Shown here: positions 1 to 10,460 of the stretch, piece after piece | How positions within the stretch are numbered: position 1 is the first letter of the stretch | How the letters are laid out: the number at the start of each line of letters is the position of its first letter | Source: Gymnothorax reevesii | Lineage: Eukaryota > Chordata > Actinopteri > Anguilliformes > Muraenidae | Length of the DNA stretch: 64,000 bases | NCBI GenBank assembly: GCA_029721435.1 | Contig: CM056584.1 | Span: 15,449,739-15,513,738 of the forward strand | Direction: 5' to 3' | Notes under the pieces: model-generated | What the model saw: only the letters and a program-made list of their open reading frames with translations | Database searches by the model: none | What the model was told of the DNA's origin: nothing | Made by a program: the position numbers and the translations under genes

Positions 1-1874
1 GACTGCACCACAACATCATCTTCTTTAGCCTTCTTGGCCATAGCACGAGTCACTGCGCAAGAAGGATACAGAGATGGGTCCTCATCCCCATTTTCAGTGC
101 TCGGCTGTGAAGTAAGATGTACAGGGGGAACTACTTTGCCCCCAGCCAGGTCATTGCCTAGCAACAGAGAAACACCCTTTATAGGTAGACTTGACATAAG
201 TCCCACCTTTACCTGTCCTGTAACTAAATCTGACTTCAAGAATATAGAGCGCAGGGGTACAGATGCAGTCCTCCCTTCAATACCTTGTACAAGTATGAAA
301 TCCCCTGAAGCGGTCTCATCACGTAACTCCAAGGAGTCCATCAACAAAAGTGACTGAGAAGCTCCGGTATCCCTTAGGATATATATGGGGACAGGAGTAG
401 TATGCTCATTCAGAGCCACAAATCCCTCTGACACAAATGGAAGAAATTCCTCCCTCACAAAGTCAGCTGTATTAGGCTTTTTAGCCCCACAAGAAGCAGG
501 CAATTTAGCAGATTGGTTATCTACTACAGGGGTTTCTAACCTTGTTTTCACAAAGGCATTTGGTTTGGTATCCTTTTCTTTTTCTTTCTTAGCTTTAAGG
601 AACCAACAGTTAGTTGTAACATGACCAGATTTCTTGCAATAACTGCAAACTAGACCACTTTTGTCACTGTCAGCTTTCACACTTTGATCAGACCTGTTAC
701 TGGATTTCTGAGCAGCATCACCAGATTTGTCTTTGTCTTTGGGTGAGGAATCTTGGGTATCACCATAACCCTTTTTCTGAAATTGGGACCATTTATTGTT
801 ACTGCTAGACTGAAATTTGGACTTATGTGTGAGAACATATTCATCTGCAAATTTGGCAGCTGATTGCAAGTTCAGTGCTTGCTTCTCATTAAGGTAGGTC
901 TTAAGATCATCCTTAACACAGTTCTTGAATTCTTCAACTAACACCATCTCTTTTAGTGAGTTGAAATCATCCTTGACCTCCATAGAAGTACACCAGCGCT
1001 CAAAGCAAACCTGCTTCTCATTAGCAAATTCAACATAAGTCTGATTTTCAGATTTCTTCAGACCTCTGAATTTCTGTCGGTAAGCCTCTGGAACCAACTC
1101 ATAAGCTCTCAAAATAACCTTTTTGACAACCTCATAATCAGAGGAATCATCTGCAGACAAAGCCGAATAGGCTTGTTGAGCTTTACCCTTGAGGACAGTT
1201 TGCAACATCAGAGGCCAGTGTTCCTTTGGCCACTGGCAACTCTTTGCTACCTTTTCAAAACACTGGAAATAGTTGTCAACATCCTTTTCTGAAAATGGAG
1301 GCACCAGTTTTACCTCCTGACTGGCACAAAATTTATCTTTAGTTTCAATTTTAATTTTTAGTTGCTCCATTTGGAGTCTTTCTTCTCTATCGAATTTCTC
1401 TAATTCAAAATCTCTCTGTCTCTCTCTTTCTGCTCTTTCCTCTTTCTCTCTCGCAAATTCTCTTTGTTTTTCTTCTCTTGCTAATTTTTCTAACTCAAAC
1501 TGCCTTTGTTTTTCTTTTTCTTCCCTCACAAATTCTCTTTGTTTTTCTTTTTCTTCCCTCTCAATTTTCTCTTCTCTTGCTAATTTTTCTAACTCAAATT
1601 GCCTTTGTTTTTCTTTTTCCTCCCTTTCAATCTGTAGCATTTTTAATTTAAGTTCCATTTCTATATTTGGATTTTCCACTGGAAACTGTTCCAGATCTCC
1701 TGGTGCAAACACATTTTCATCAATGTAATATTCAACTATCTCTCTAGCCAGTCTTGCTTTTCGCATGGCTGGTTTCACCTCTGTCAGCTCTAAATGTCTG
1801 CAAATTTCTAGCAGTTCTGTCTTTTTAAAAGACTTCAAAACCCCTACGGTTGGTGATGCCAAGAAATCATCCAT
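1..1874 (-). pseudogene. 5' part of a Gmr1-like retrotransposon gag-pol, cut by the window edge
   Basis: Reading the minus strand from an ATG at 1872-1874 gives an open gag-protease frame that leaves the window at base 1. It starts MDDFLASP and is followed by a long Glu/Lys/Arg-rich coiled-coil region (about 1370-1650). Next come a SCAN-like capsid segment (EAYRQKFRG, LVEEFKNC), a CCHC zinc knuckle CSYCKKSGHVTTNC near 620-660, and a retropepsin motif RDTGASQSL near 350-375. The reading ends in a stretch (SLYPSCAVTRAMAKK) that the complete element at 46303-51006 also has just before its integrase, so the two are relatives. I saw no stop in the parts I translated. RT and integrase, if present, lie outside the window. 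The product would package and process element RNA; it is not a host gene. Confidence 0.85.
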
Positions 1875-1966
1875 TGCTGTTGTCAATATATATGTATTCA
1901 ATTAAAAAAAAATTTTTTACAATTTGAAATGTTAGATTTTTAATAAATGACTCACAAAATGGTCTA

Positions 1967-1986
1967 TCCCGGACCTGAGCCCCCAA
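1967..1986 (-). other. primer binding site, tRNA-Pro-like
   Basis: On the minus strand, two bases after the LTR end, the sequence TGGGGGCTCAGGTCCGGGAT complements the 3' end of vertebrate tRNA-Pro apart from a 2-base insertion. This is the expected place for minus-strand DNA priming. The tRNA assignment rests on remembered tRNA sequence. Confidence 0.55.
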
Positions 1987-1988
1987 TT

Positions 1989-2491
1989 TGTTATGGCCCC
2001 AATTTGTTATTACATTTAAAACAACAGAACAGCAACAGCAAGGGATGACACACAGTTTTTAAAACTTAAACACATTTAATTTAACAGACAAAGACAATAA
2101 CAACTAACTAACAACTAATGAACCTAAAGACCAAGATTGATTAGGAGAAAAAAAAAGAAATATTTACAGTCCCTTTTTGTGGGGTGGCTTGGTGATGTCC
2201 TGGATAATGAAAATGCTCAATCACAGGCAAAGAAATCCACAAAAGAAATGTCACAGGTCTTGAACAGAATGGCAGGTCTGGTCATCTTCTTGCAATTTCT
2301 CCTACTACTTTACTGTCTCAATTCTTTTCCTTATATACTCTTTTGCAGACCCCACCCACATTTAGACCTCTTTTTTTTAATTTTCTGAGACTTGCCCCAG
2401 ACATGTCCAGGACATGTCTAAACATGACTCCAGTCTGAGCTTAACAAAAAAAGGTAAATACTGCCATCTAGTGGCCTATATTCACATTACA
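1989..2491 (-). mobile_element. 5' LTR of the left-edge Gmr1-like element
   Basis: This is about 500 bp. On the minus strand it begins TGTAATGTG and ends CCATAACA. It is related along its length to the plus-strand solo LTR at 11133-11625: both share CCACTAGATGGCAGTATT, GAGTATATAAGGA (a TATA box), GTAGTAGGAGAAATTGCAAG and a 3' CATCCCTTGC segment. The inner end carries a 16-bp tandem duplication (GGCCCCAATTTGTTAT on the plus strand), which makes the exact inner border ambiguous between 1989 and 2005. Confidence 0.75.
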
Positions 2492-2551
2492 GTATTAACC
2501 TTATTAACTCATTAGCGAGTGCTTGCATTTCTGGCTTCAGTATATTCCGCC

Positions 2552-3143
2552 TGAGCTGTCTCTGATTAACTGCATGTAAAAACCTGTGCTTTCCTTCGCT
2601 TTTCTTGCGGTGCTTTTTACTTGTCACGTTTAGATCACCCTAATCTAAACTGTCTCGCTTGATTGATGGTCTCAGCGTCTTGTCTCGAGTCATTATTGTT
2701 AACCCGGTTCTCGTGTAATTGTTTATTAATCCCATGTGTTTCTGTTTCCTTCCGAGATTGCATTTCGAGTCCCCGCCTCCTCTCGTGACTATATGTAGCA
2801 GAGTTGGGAGAGCGGATGTCAGACGGATCCTTGTACTGACTCTGTTCTGCTTGGTGAAATCGCAGTTCATTGTGCCTTCCAAGTTTCTCCTTGTATGATT
2901 CCCGAGTCTTGTTTGCTGCGCCCTTGTCTTGTCTTCCCCGTGTTTAAGTCTCCTAGTGTATCCCTCAGTTAGTTAGGTTCAGTTTTTGTTTTCGTAGTTT
3001 ATCCACTCTTGGAGTGTGTACTTCAGTTCTCCCATTTGTTCAGTGCTTGTTCACGGTGTTTTGTTTCTGGCGTGTCTGCCAATTCCCCCCCAGTGCCTTT
3101 TGTTTAATAAACACCTCTGGTGTTCCCCTGACCTCTTCTTACA
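2552..3143 (+). mobile_element. probable solo LTR, unidentified family
   Basis: This segment replaces the RSS side of the V pseudogene at 3144-3451. It has a TATA-like CTATATG near 2787, an AATAAA at 3106-3111, a T-rich stretch after it and a terminal ACA, which is the layout of a plus-strand LTR. I see no coding capacity and no clear target duplication, so the left border is a guess. Confidence 0.4.
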
Positions 3144-3451
3144 GTGATACCTGCTCTTTAGTAGAGTTGTCATATGTGTAACAGTAATACACTGCTGAGT
3201 TTCCTTCCTCCACATTAGTAATTATTAACTGATAATCTGTCACTTTTAGCTGTTGAAGTGAAGCAACTGGTGGAGAAACCATCTCCATATTTATTAGGAG
3301 AGCTGTGATTAATAGAAGCTTGGTACCTGCTTGTACCATAGAACATAGTATTCTTCAAGGCAGGCGATATTACAGTCCATTTTGGCATTCTGCTGTTGAA
3401 TTACACTCAGGACTGAGGGTGTCCGTGTCAAAACCTTCTGGCCACTGAGGC
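3144..3451 (-). pseudogene. IgL sigma V pseudogene V1 (truncated at both ends)
   Basis: The minus strand carries a decayed V exon closest to the V at 36632-36964: it keeps the MDCNIA first-Cys region, YYVLWYKQVPS, HSSPNKYGDGF-like remnants, NNY, and EGNSAVYYC with a TYDNSTKE CDR3. It has internal deletions and frame breaks. The recombination signal is destroyed: the heptamer position reads TACAGTG on the plus strand and abuts the LTR-like sequence at 2552-3143. The 5' end stops near 3451, where a retroelement gag fragment begins, so leader and promoter are gone. It cannot rearrange or be expressed. Confidence 0.85.
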
Positions 3452-4110
3452 TGGGTCTCTGGGCTGACTGGTTTCAATGTAAGGGGTGGGGTTGGGGACA
3501 TAACAGAGGTGGGGGTCTTTGGGCTTCCTAAGGGGGCATGCTGGGCTCTTATGACCTCTGCCACAATTAAAACAAATTAAGTCTTTGGGCCTATTTGGAG
3601 GATTGGGTGAGGCATTACTAATAAAGCTACGTTTACTATCAGAACCAACTCCCCTACCACCACCATCAGACTTACCCCAAGCTTACCCCAAAACGGCAGC
3701 ATATGGCAGTTCCTCAGGCCTTTGTGTGCTGCCACGAAATTCTCTCCCAACTTGCCGGCCTCTTTTTCCGGGTTGTGCTCCTTGACCCACGTCCTCACTT
3801 CTGAGTAGAGGACACGCAGGTACTGTTCCAGGACCATGATGTTCTCCTTGGTGCTCGTCTCATAGTTGGTCCATTTGCGGAATAAGTCCTTTAGCCGCAC
3901 ATATAGCTCCTGAGGAGTCTCATCCGGTCTGCTTTCCATTGCCCGGAACTGGCGGCAGTAAGACTCTGAACTGATTTTGTACTTTTTGAGCACTGCTTCT
4001 TTTAGAAGTTCGTAGTTCAGCTTGCTCTCAGGATCCAAAGCTATAAATGCACTGCAGGCCTTAAGGGTGAGCAGCGGAATCAAATAAAACGTCCAGTCCT
4101 CCTCTGGCTA
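3452..4110 (-). pseudogene. SCAN-like gag fragment of a Gmr1-type retroelement
   Basis: A minus-strand frame (3577-4083) encodes ALDPESKLNYELLKEAVLKK, then SYCRQFRAMESRPDETPQEL, an R-x-W-x-N helix, MVLEQYLRVL and VRTWVKEHNPE. This is the five-helix pattern of the SCAN domain, and it is related to the capsid segment of the Gmr1-like gags at 1-1874 and 46303-51006. SCAN domains are known to derive from Gmr1-like gag. The downstream part is broken into another frame (3370-3564, Pro-rich). No zinc finger array, protease or LTR adjoins it, so it is a gag relic fused to a V pseudogene. Domestication cannot be excluded but nothing supports it. Confidence 0.75.
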
Positions 4111-4289
4111 CATTTGAGATTTTGGGGGTCAAAGTTTTCAAAACATGTTGCAGATCATGACAATGGACCATGGAAATGCAGCAGTACACAAGACTTGAGT
4201 GCTTTGTTGCAGAAATCTTTCAGGTGATGCTCTGGCCATTGTGGCTTTTAATGATAGTGTCAGCTCATTTTTTGCGATTTGTGACTTTC

Positions 4290-4760
4290 AATTTTTTCTC
4301 AATTTCAATTTATTTGTATAGCACTTTTCACAGATAAACTGTCACAAAGACAGTCAGAGATGAGTTACTGAGTTACTGAAAGGGCAGTGCCCAGCCTATT
4401 CCCCACTACAGCAAATGAGGGAAAAAACTCCCAGTCGGGAGAAAAATCCTCAAACAGTGGTGAGAAAAAACTCCCCAGTGGGAAGAAATCTCAGGAGGAA
4501 CCCGGCTATAGTGGGGAAGCCCATCCTCCGCGGGCTAGCTAGTTAATAACAAGATAAAGACAATACAGTTCCATTAAAGTCCATCTAAACAGTGCTATCA
4601 GTTGCTCGAGGATGTGGTATGCCAAGGATGGTGCAGAACTGGATCAGGACCGCATCAGGACAGCAGCAGCCAGAGCTCATGGTGAGGGACAGGGCTCGGA
4701 TGATCCAGGACTCAGGGTTGTGGAGGGAAAGATCCTCGGAGAGAGACAGAAAAAAGTGGG
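4290..4760. repeat. dispersed fish repeat, non-coding
   Basis: It contains a TTTATTTGTATAGCACTTTTCA opening of a kind common in fish intergenic repeats, and internal repeats of CTCCCAGTSGGGAGAAA type. No protein is supported. Confidence 0.35.
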
Positions 4761-5074
4761 GTGAGGCACTGGATAAACGACTACGTATTAATAAAAATAC
4801 AGTCCTGTGTCATGTGCTAAGTGAGAGTTTAGGAGCTGACTGGTCAGGAAACAGTCAACACCGCTCCATCCACTTCCAGCAGCACAGAGGCCCTACACTT
4901 ATTCCAGGAAGATCACTTTAGATTTTCTAGACACTAGTACCATATGGACCTCCCCGGTGACTAAGGCTGTAGCAAGCCCTACTGGCACCGTGAATGCATG
5001 CTCAGTGCCACCGGTTCCACATGGATTTGCTAAACAGTACAGTACCAGTTTTGACTTAAGTACTTCTTTCACAC

Positions 5075-5370
5075 AGGTCTTCATTAAAGTCTCCAATTAG
5101 CCTGATAATCATATTTTTTGGACTACAGGAAGAAACTGAAGCAACTAGGGAAAATGAAGCTGATGAGAATGTGTAAACTCCATATAAAGAAGCTGTGACC
5201 AGGTTAAGCCAGATTTTCCTTTTTTATATATTTTTTGATCAGATGTTGTAATTTTTCTCATTTTATTTTTGCTGTTTGGTGGGGAGATTACATTTCTGCA
5301 TGGATGGGAGATTTTGGTTCAGCTTGAATAAATGCACATCTTCTCCCCTGTGAACGTCAAGCAGCTTTAA
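5075..5370. repeat. repeat fragment shared with other V 3' flanks
   Basis: This resembles the segment at 18105-18700 in two parts. The first is a diverged copy of a dispersed repeat (reading GGACTGTGGGAGGAAAC in better copies at 18.1, 34.4 and 54.7 kb). The second is an A/T-rich stretch with GGGAGATTTTGGTTCAGCTTG just outside the V RSS. It supports block duplication of V units. Confidence 0.5.
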
Positions 5371-5389
5371 AGCGGAAGTGAACCTCAGA

Positions 5390-5417
5390 GGTTTTTGTTA
5401 TGGTGTGAATCACTGTG
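5390..5417 (-). other. V2 recombination signal, 12-bp spacer
   Basis: On the minus strand it reads heptamer CACAGTG, 12-base spacer, nonamer ACAAAAACC. The first heptamer bases also supply an in-frame stop (TGA) to the unrearranged V exon. Confidence 0.95.
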
Positions 5418-5870
5418 ATACAGCTGCACTAGCAGAGCTGTCCCATGTGCTACAGTAATACACTGCAGAGTCTCCTGCCTCCACATTTTTAATTATAAAC
5501 CGGGAGTCTGTACTACTCTGACGGGTTGATGTGAAGCGATCGGATGAAAATCCCGTCCCATATCTATCTGGAGACTGTTCACCATGATAGAGTCGTAACA
5601 CGAACTTAGGAACTCCTCCTGGAACCTGCTTGTACCAGTGAGCAGGATAATTAGTCACAGTCCCCAGGTTACAGTCCATAGTGGCTGTATCTCCTTTACT
5701 GACTGTCAGAACAGGAGGCTTCTGTGTCACCACTGTTACTCCACTCACACCTGGGAAATAAGAAGCTCAGGTAAGAAATATTTACATCACAGGCAGAATT
5801 TTCCATTAATGATGCATGAATGTCTCTTACATGAGAGCACAGAGATGAGAGAGCAGAGAGTCCCCAGCAT
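5418..5870 (-). CDS. IgL sigma V gene V2 (leader 5831-5870, V exon 5418-5750)
   Basis: This is a germline light-chain variable segment. Leader exon 5831-5870 encodes MLGTLCSLISVLS and splits a Cys codon at the donor. An 80-nt intron follows, with acceptor TTTCCCAG, and the V exon starts CVSGVTVVTQKPP. Visible landmarks are the first Cys in MDCNLG, WYKQVPGG, a CDR2 with LYHGEQSPDRYG, GFSSDRFTS, and GDSAVYYC, followed by germline CDR3 STWDSSASAAV. A 12-spacer RSS follows directly. All canonical residues are present and the frame is open, so it looks functional. It is nearly identical to V4 (16315-16764). It lies 3' of the Cσ exon of this window and presumably serves a J-C beyond the left edge. 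Confidence 0.93.
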
Positions 5871-5960
5871 GTTGTCAGTGTGAGGTGTGAACAGCCCTTA
5901 CTGTCCAGCTGAGAGATGAGCAGGTTGGAGTGTGAGGAGAGGAGAGGCTGCAGGACCCAG

Positions 5961-6015
5961 ATATAAGGGGCCGGTCAGCGAGATGGAGGGGGAGGAGCTT
6001 CTGCACTCAGCCAAT
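5961..6015 (-). promoter_or_regulatory. V2 promoter (CCAAT and TATA)
   Basis: An inverted CCAAT (ATTGG at 6011-6015) and a CTTATAT TATA-like box (5961-5967) sit about 90 bp upstream of the leader ATG. A CTCCTCCCCCTCC stretch lies between them. No ATGCAAAT octamer is seen in the adjoining 150 bp. Confidence 0.75.
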
Positions 6016-6685
6016 TACAGAACTAGAGTTCAAATTCATACCCACAGAAGAAAAGTCATCAAACTAATAATGTACCAAGAACTTCCCAATAAAAACAAGA
6101 TTATGCCAAAACCTATTATAAGTCTGGACTGTTTATGGTCTACTGATTAATTTGCTGACATTTTTGGACAAAGATTGTCAATGGTATGGGATCTGTGTGG
6201 ATCCGCTTTCAACACCCCCTGGTGACATCACACTCATTTTTTACGTGAAAACAGTTTGACAGAGCAATGGCCAATGGGGAAAGGCCGCTCAGCTGGACAA
6301 CCAATGGTGTGACTTCATCAGTCACTTACTCAAACACAGATATCCTGGGATGTTAAAGCTACACATTAAATGCAAACAAGAATTGATAATATATAATATA
6401 ATTCAAATTCAGTTGACCACAATTTGGTCAGAACATGTTTCTCTTTCTTAAAATGTTTAAATGAAACTTAACGCACAGATTGTGATACATGACCACATAC
6501 ATTTAATTTCTGTTGTAAATCAATGCCTGGTTGATTTGTCTTTCTCACCGAGGGATAGTGAGAGTATATGAGAAATACTGTCATTATTTCAATACCCCTG
6601 TTCCAGTTGCATTCATGTCTATAAAGAAGGCAGCAGCACATGTTTACTCATCATTGAAAGCAGAAGTGCAGACATTCTGTGCGGT

Positions 6686-6713
6686 AGTTTTTGTCATGGT
6701 GTGAATCACTGTG
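6686..6713 (-). other. V3 recombination signal, 12-bp spacer
   Basis: Minus-strand heptamer CACAGTG, 12-base spacer, nonamer ACAAAAACT (one base off the usual ACC ending). Confidence 0.93.
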
Positions 6714-7185
6714 ATACTCTTTCCTTTGCAGAGTCCACCCATTTACCACAGTAATACACAGCAGAGTCTCCAGCCTCCACATTAGTTATTATTAACTGAT
6801 AATCCGTGTTACTCTGGGATCTGGAGGTAAAGCGGCTGGAGGAGAAACCAGCTCCATATGTGGGAGAGCTGTGTGTTCTGTAGAAATACAGCACAAACTG
6901 AGGAGCACTGCCTGGAACCTGCTTGTACCAGTAAATATTGTAAGTATCTTCTGGGCCGATGTTACAGTCCATGGTGGCCTTTTGTCCTTCAGTTAAACTC
7001 AGTATTGGAGGCTTCTGTGTCAACAGGGTTTGACAGCTGACACCTGTGAAGGTAAAACAACACAGAGAGGTGTAAAGCACATCTTGTGTTAGGATTATGA
7101 TACTCAGTTACACTCATAGTATAAATGTAATTTGAAAGTCCTCACATGAGAGCACAGAGATGAGAGAGCAGAGAGTCCCCAGCAT
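6714..7185 (-). CDS. IgL sigma V gene V3 (leader 7146-7185, V exon 6714-7043)
   Basis: The leader MLGTLCSLISVLS is followed by an intron of about 100 nt (donor GTGAGG, acceptor TTCACAG) and a V exon beginning CVSCQTLLTQKPP. The first Cys is in MDCNIG, then YNIYWYKQVPGS, FVLYFYRTHSSPTYGAGF, SRFTSRSQSNTDYQLI and GDSAVYYC, with germline CDR3 GKWVDSAKERV. It is open throughout and has a 12-spacer RSS. It is almost identical to V6 (18743-19215), so the two are recent duplicates. The extra Cys at the mature N terminus (SCQ) is shared only with V6 here. It should be functional. Confidence 0.93.
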
Positions 7186-7275
7186 GTTGTCAGTGTGAGG
7201 TGTGAACAGCCCTTACTGTCCAGCTGAGAGATGAGCAGGTTGGAGTGTGAGGAGAGGAGAGGCTGCAGGACCCAG

Positions 7276-7330
7276 ATATAAGGGGCCAGTCAGGGAGATG
7301 GAGGGGGAGGAGCTTCTGCACTCAGCCAAT
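7276..7330 (-). promoter_or_regulatory. V3 promoter (CCAAT and TATA)
   Basis: CCAAT at 7326-7330 (plus-strand reading) and TATA-like CTTATAT at 7276-7282, with the same 55-bp frame and intervening sequence as the other V promoters. Confidence 0.75.
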
Positions 7331-7439
7331 CAAAACAGCTCAGACATCTTTTGCAATGCTGATATCACAGCCAAGAAAACATTTAAGGTCAGAAATAAAC
7401 CTTGGTCCTTTGACAAAAAAATTAACTTTAACTTTACAC

Positions 7440-7790
7440 TCATAGTGATGGCATACACTCAGTCAGGAGTGGCCCCAATAATCCCACTTTCACTCTCAAG
7501 CAGAAAATCACCAACACACCAGTAAAATACTCAGACACAGTCAGATGATTGATACAAGGATTATAAGTGTGGAATCCACAATCTTTCCAGTAACAGTAAA
7601 TCCCCAGGTGTGATGGACTCAGTTTCCTGTATCTTTGTTCCCTGTTCCAGTGACTCTGCTCCCTCAGCTCCAACACAACTGAAACCCAAACAGTGATGGA
7701 GAGATACTGAGCTACACCTGTAACTCCACCCAAACCCCACAAATCCCCACATTCATCGTGTTACTGTCACAAAGTAACAGTGTGATCAGT
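7440..7790. repeat. duplicated V-flank block, copy 1
   Basis: This is related to 26160-26530 and 53220-53600 (shared CCCACWTTCACACTCAAG, GTGTAGAATCCACA and CTCCCTCAGCTC-type stretches). Each copy lies upstream of a V promoter in transcriptional terms. Frames here are short and not conserved between copies, so I treat it as non-coding duplicated flank. Confidence 0.6.
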
Positions 7791-9300
7791 GATGGAAATG
7801 TGAAAATGAGAGAATAAACGTCACCAAACAAACAGGACTTGCCAATATAAACAAGACTTAGTCAAAACCTATTACAAGGCTAAACTGTCTGTGGTATTCT
7901 ACCTAAAGGGAACCTTACCCCAAATAACAAAGAACTTTAAATTATAAAAAGTTATTTTCACCCATTAGAATGATCTTTGGAACCCACTACCAAAACACAC
8001 CAGAGAGATATAAATCATGATTTTCCTGTCATAATTCCAGCCCTCTCAATGCACACTACAGGTTGCCATCATTTTGAAACTCCCCAAATGCTGAGCATAA
8101 ATGTGTTTTTCAGCCCTTGATTGATCAATGTTTTCATACGTCAGCTGTTATATACAAAGTTACATTAGGATCAATCACGGCATGAAAACTCTTTCCTCTG
8201 CTTTTAATGCTGGCATTTGTACTTGTACGCTCGGCAGCAAACCATGATGATCGCATGTAAACACGTCCACATGAGCTAGAGAGATTAGGCATACTTTCTA
8301 GATCAACATCAGCTACGTCTTATCTTCGCAGGGGGTCAAGACAGAATGTAAGAACATGGTCGCATCCATGTGGGGCAGACAATGCAAGAAGTTTGATATT
8401 TTTTGTATGTTTCGACAAGCTCTACCTGCGCACTCATAACATCAAATCTGATGAACAATACATGGAATAGCAGCTGACCCCCAGGATTTGAATTGTGTTC
8501 CTTGTATTTTTTTTTTCAGCACCTTCATCATGAAATAAGAGACATTGACTCAGGACAAAAGAATAATTTTCACTGCTAAGAATTTCCAAATGTGGTTGAT
8601 GGTACTCAATGATGGTGGTGGTGAAGTGTGATTGCATAGGAATTTGAAATTGAAGACTGTATTCAGAAGGTGTTTGACTCTGCTCCAAAAATTCCTTTAA
8701 ATTAAATAATTTATCTGGGCCTATAGATGTGATATTTGGGAAGAGTTTTTGAGAGCCATTATCATGGACTGATGATGACTGAACTATGTTGCTGATTTGT
8801 GAAGTAGGGTGTTGAACTCTTGCCTTTGATCACCTCTCAGTACATGATGCTATGATCGGCATGTGCTGCTCTGCTTTACCGGTGTAATGGTGAGTCACCT
8901 CTGAAAGGCTGTACAGACGTCTGTAGTACAGACATGACAGAGCAGCAGAGAGTCACTGACTTCCTCTGTGTGTGAATGCTGACTGACACTGGGCAACTGC
9001 TGGTCTATGGGGCGCCATTTGTAAAATATGGTGTGCTGTTTTATACCGTACAGTTTTTGCACATTTAGCCTCAAAAACTGGGAAAAAAAAGATTGTTGCC
9101 ATTTAAACCGTCTCTTTTTCACACATTTATGCACAGATATATGTAAATTGGTGTAGAAAAGGTGAGATCGTTTTTTGTAGTATAACTTTTTGTAGAAGGA
9201 AAAAGAGGACATTAAATACGAAATCTAAATGTTAAATATAAATCAAATGGCTAAATATAAGTCTAAATTATATTTATATAATATATAATTATATATATGA
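7791..9300. other. intergenic, no gene recognised
   Basis: This is AT-rich unique-looking sequence. Short frames at 8434-8688 and 8895-9212 have no recognisable domain. About 8870-8990 resembles 36160-36260 (AGAGAGTCACTSACTTCCTC, GTGAATGCTGA), another sign of block duplication. Confidence 0.5.
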
Positions 9301-9567
9301 TTTAGATTTAGATTTTACCTGTTCGCCAGCAGATGGCACTGTCAGCTTAGCATTGCTGTACTGTGGGTCGTGACTTAAGAGTGAAGACAGTTCGAGCGAG
9401 GAGTCAACAGCACATTAGCGAGAAATGGCTACATGTGTATAAGCCAAGATTTGGCAACAGCCATACAGATGGCCATTTCCTTACGTGTATTGGCTGCGAT
9501 ATCTTTTTCCGTACCATTAATGGTCCCCCTACTTCACTTGCGTCCCATAATCGCATCAGTTTGCGTC

Positions 9568-10130
9568 TTGATTACGCCGACAGAATGCGCGCTGCCTTAC
9601 TCGCTAGCGAGCTGGTTAGCTATCTAGCTAGAAAACTGAAGCGATGAACAGTATAATGTTATAGCTAGCATGCCAATGTATTTGGCTACATGCCAACTGG
9701 CTAGTGAGCTAAAAATATCAGTTCGCCTTTAATGAAATTCTCGTGAGCGAGCTAATTGTCTGTCTAGTTATCAAGATGAAGTGACATCGAAATCTATAAT
9801 GTTACTGCTTGCATGCCAACATCCCAACTTTCCTCATTTCAGGAGGGCATTTACAGTGACTGTTACAGGGAATCATTATCATCAATTCAATGATAAAAAT
9901 CTTTCGTGCTCAACTTTACTCACATTGGATTTCAGGAGCAATGTGAACTATGGAAGTATTTGCTTTTTGCAGCCTGCGAAAAGGACACCATAAGCACTTG
10001 TCAAACACAAGAAAGCTGTAACCGGTTATTATCATTATACGACCCACACTCAATATCACTTTAGCTAGGTAGCTAACTAGCTCGCATGACAGTGCAGGCA
10101 AACTGTAGCCTTATTTTGTCGGCGTAATTA
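9568..10130. mobile_element. MITE-like inverted-repeat element
   Basis: The left end (TTACGCCGACA, then GCGAGCTGGTTAGCTATCTAG) recurs inverted at 10045-10125 (GCGAGCTAGTTAGCTACCTAG and TTACGCCGACA). The interior has no convincing protein. Family and target duplication were not determined. Confidence 0.5.
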
Positions 10131-10165
10131 TTTGAGAATACTTCGGTCATTGAAGGTGAACTGAA

Positions 10166-10460
10166 TGTCATGGATTGTGGAAAGAGACAAAGCAGGCGGG
10201 GGCTGGGACCACGTTCCCCAAAAAGCAGTGAGGGACCCAAACGCGCAGGCTGAGTGAAAATAGAAAATCTTTAATTTAAATTATAGAGATGACAACAGTT
10301 CCAGAGGGGAGCAGCAGCAGAACGAAGCACAGCAGGGCTCAGGAACACAAACAAAATACTGCTGCACCAAGATAGGTGCAGCCAACCCTTAAATACTAAT
10401 ACTTCACCTCCACTTTAACGAGCAATAGGTGAGGCTCGTTAAGGTGGAGGTGAAGAATGC
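10166..10460 (-). mobile_element. LTR-like remnant with a long hairpin
   Basis: On the minus strand it ends in CCATGACA and has a TATTTAAGGG TATA-like box (10387-10396). The upstream part is a near-perfect 21-bp hairpin (10403-10423 with 10434-10454). The layout suggests a solo LTR, but the 5' border and target duplication are unclear. Confidence 0.35.

Noticed and set aside
6858..7040. Plus-strand frames inside V exons (also 18887-19069, 20762-21052, 52457-52846)
   Set aside because: They are antisense shadows of the V exons and are conserved only because the V exons are.
5932..7525. Plus-strand MRRGEAAGPRYKGPV frames near V promoters
   Set aside because: They are antisense readings of the conserved V promoter and 5' untranslated region, and they diverge right after it.
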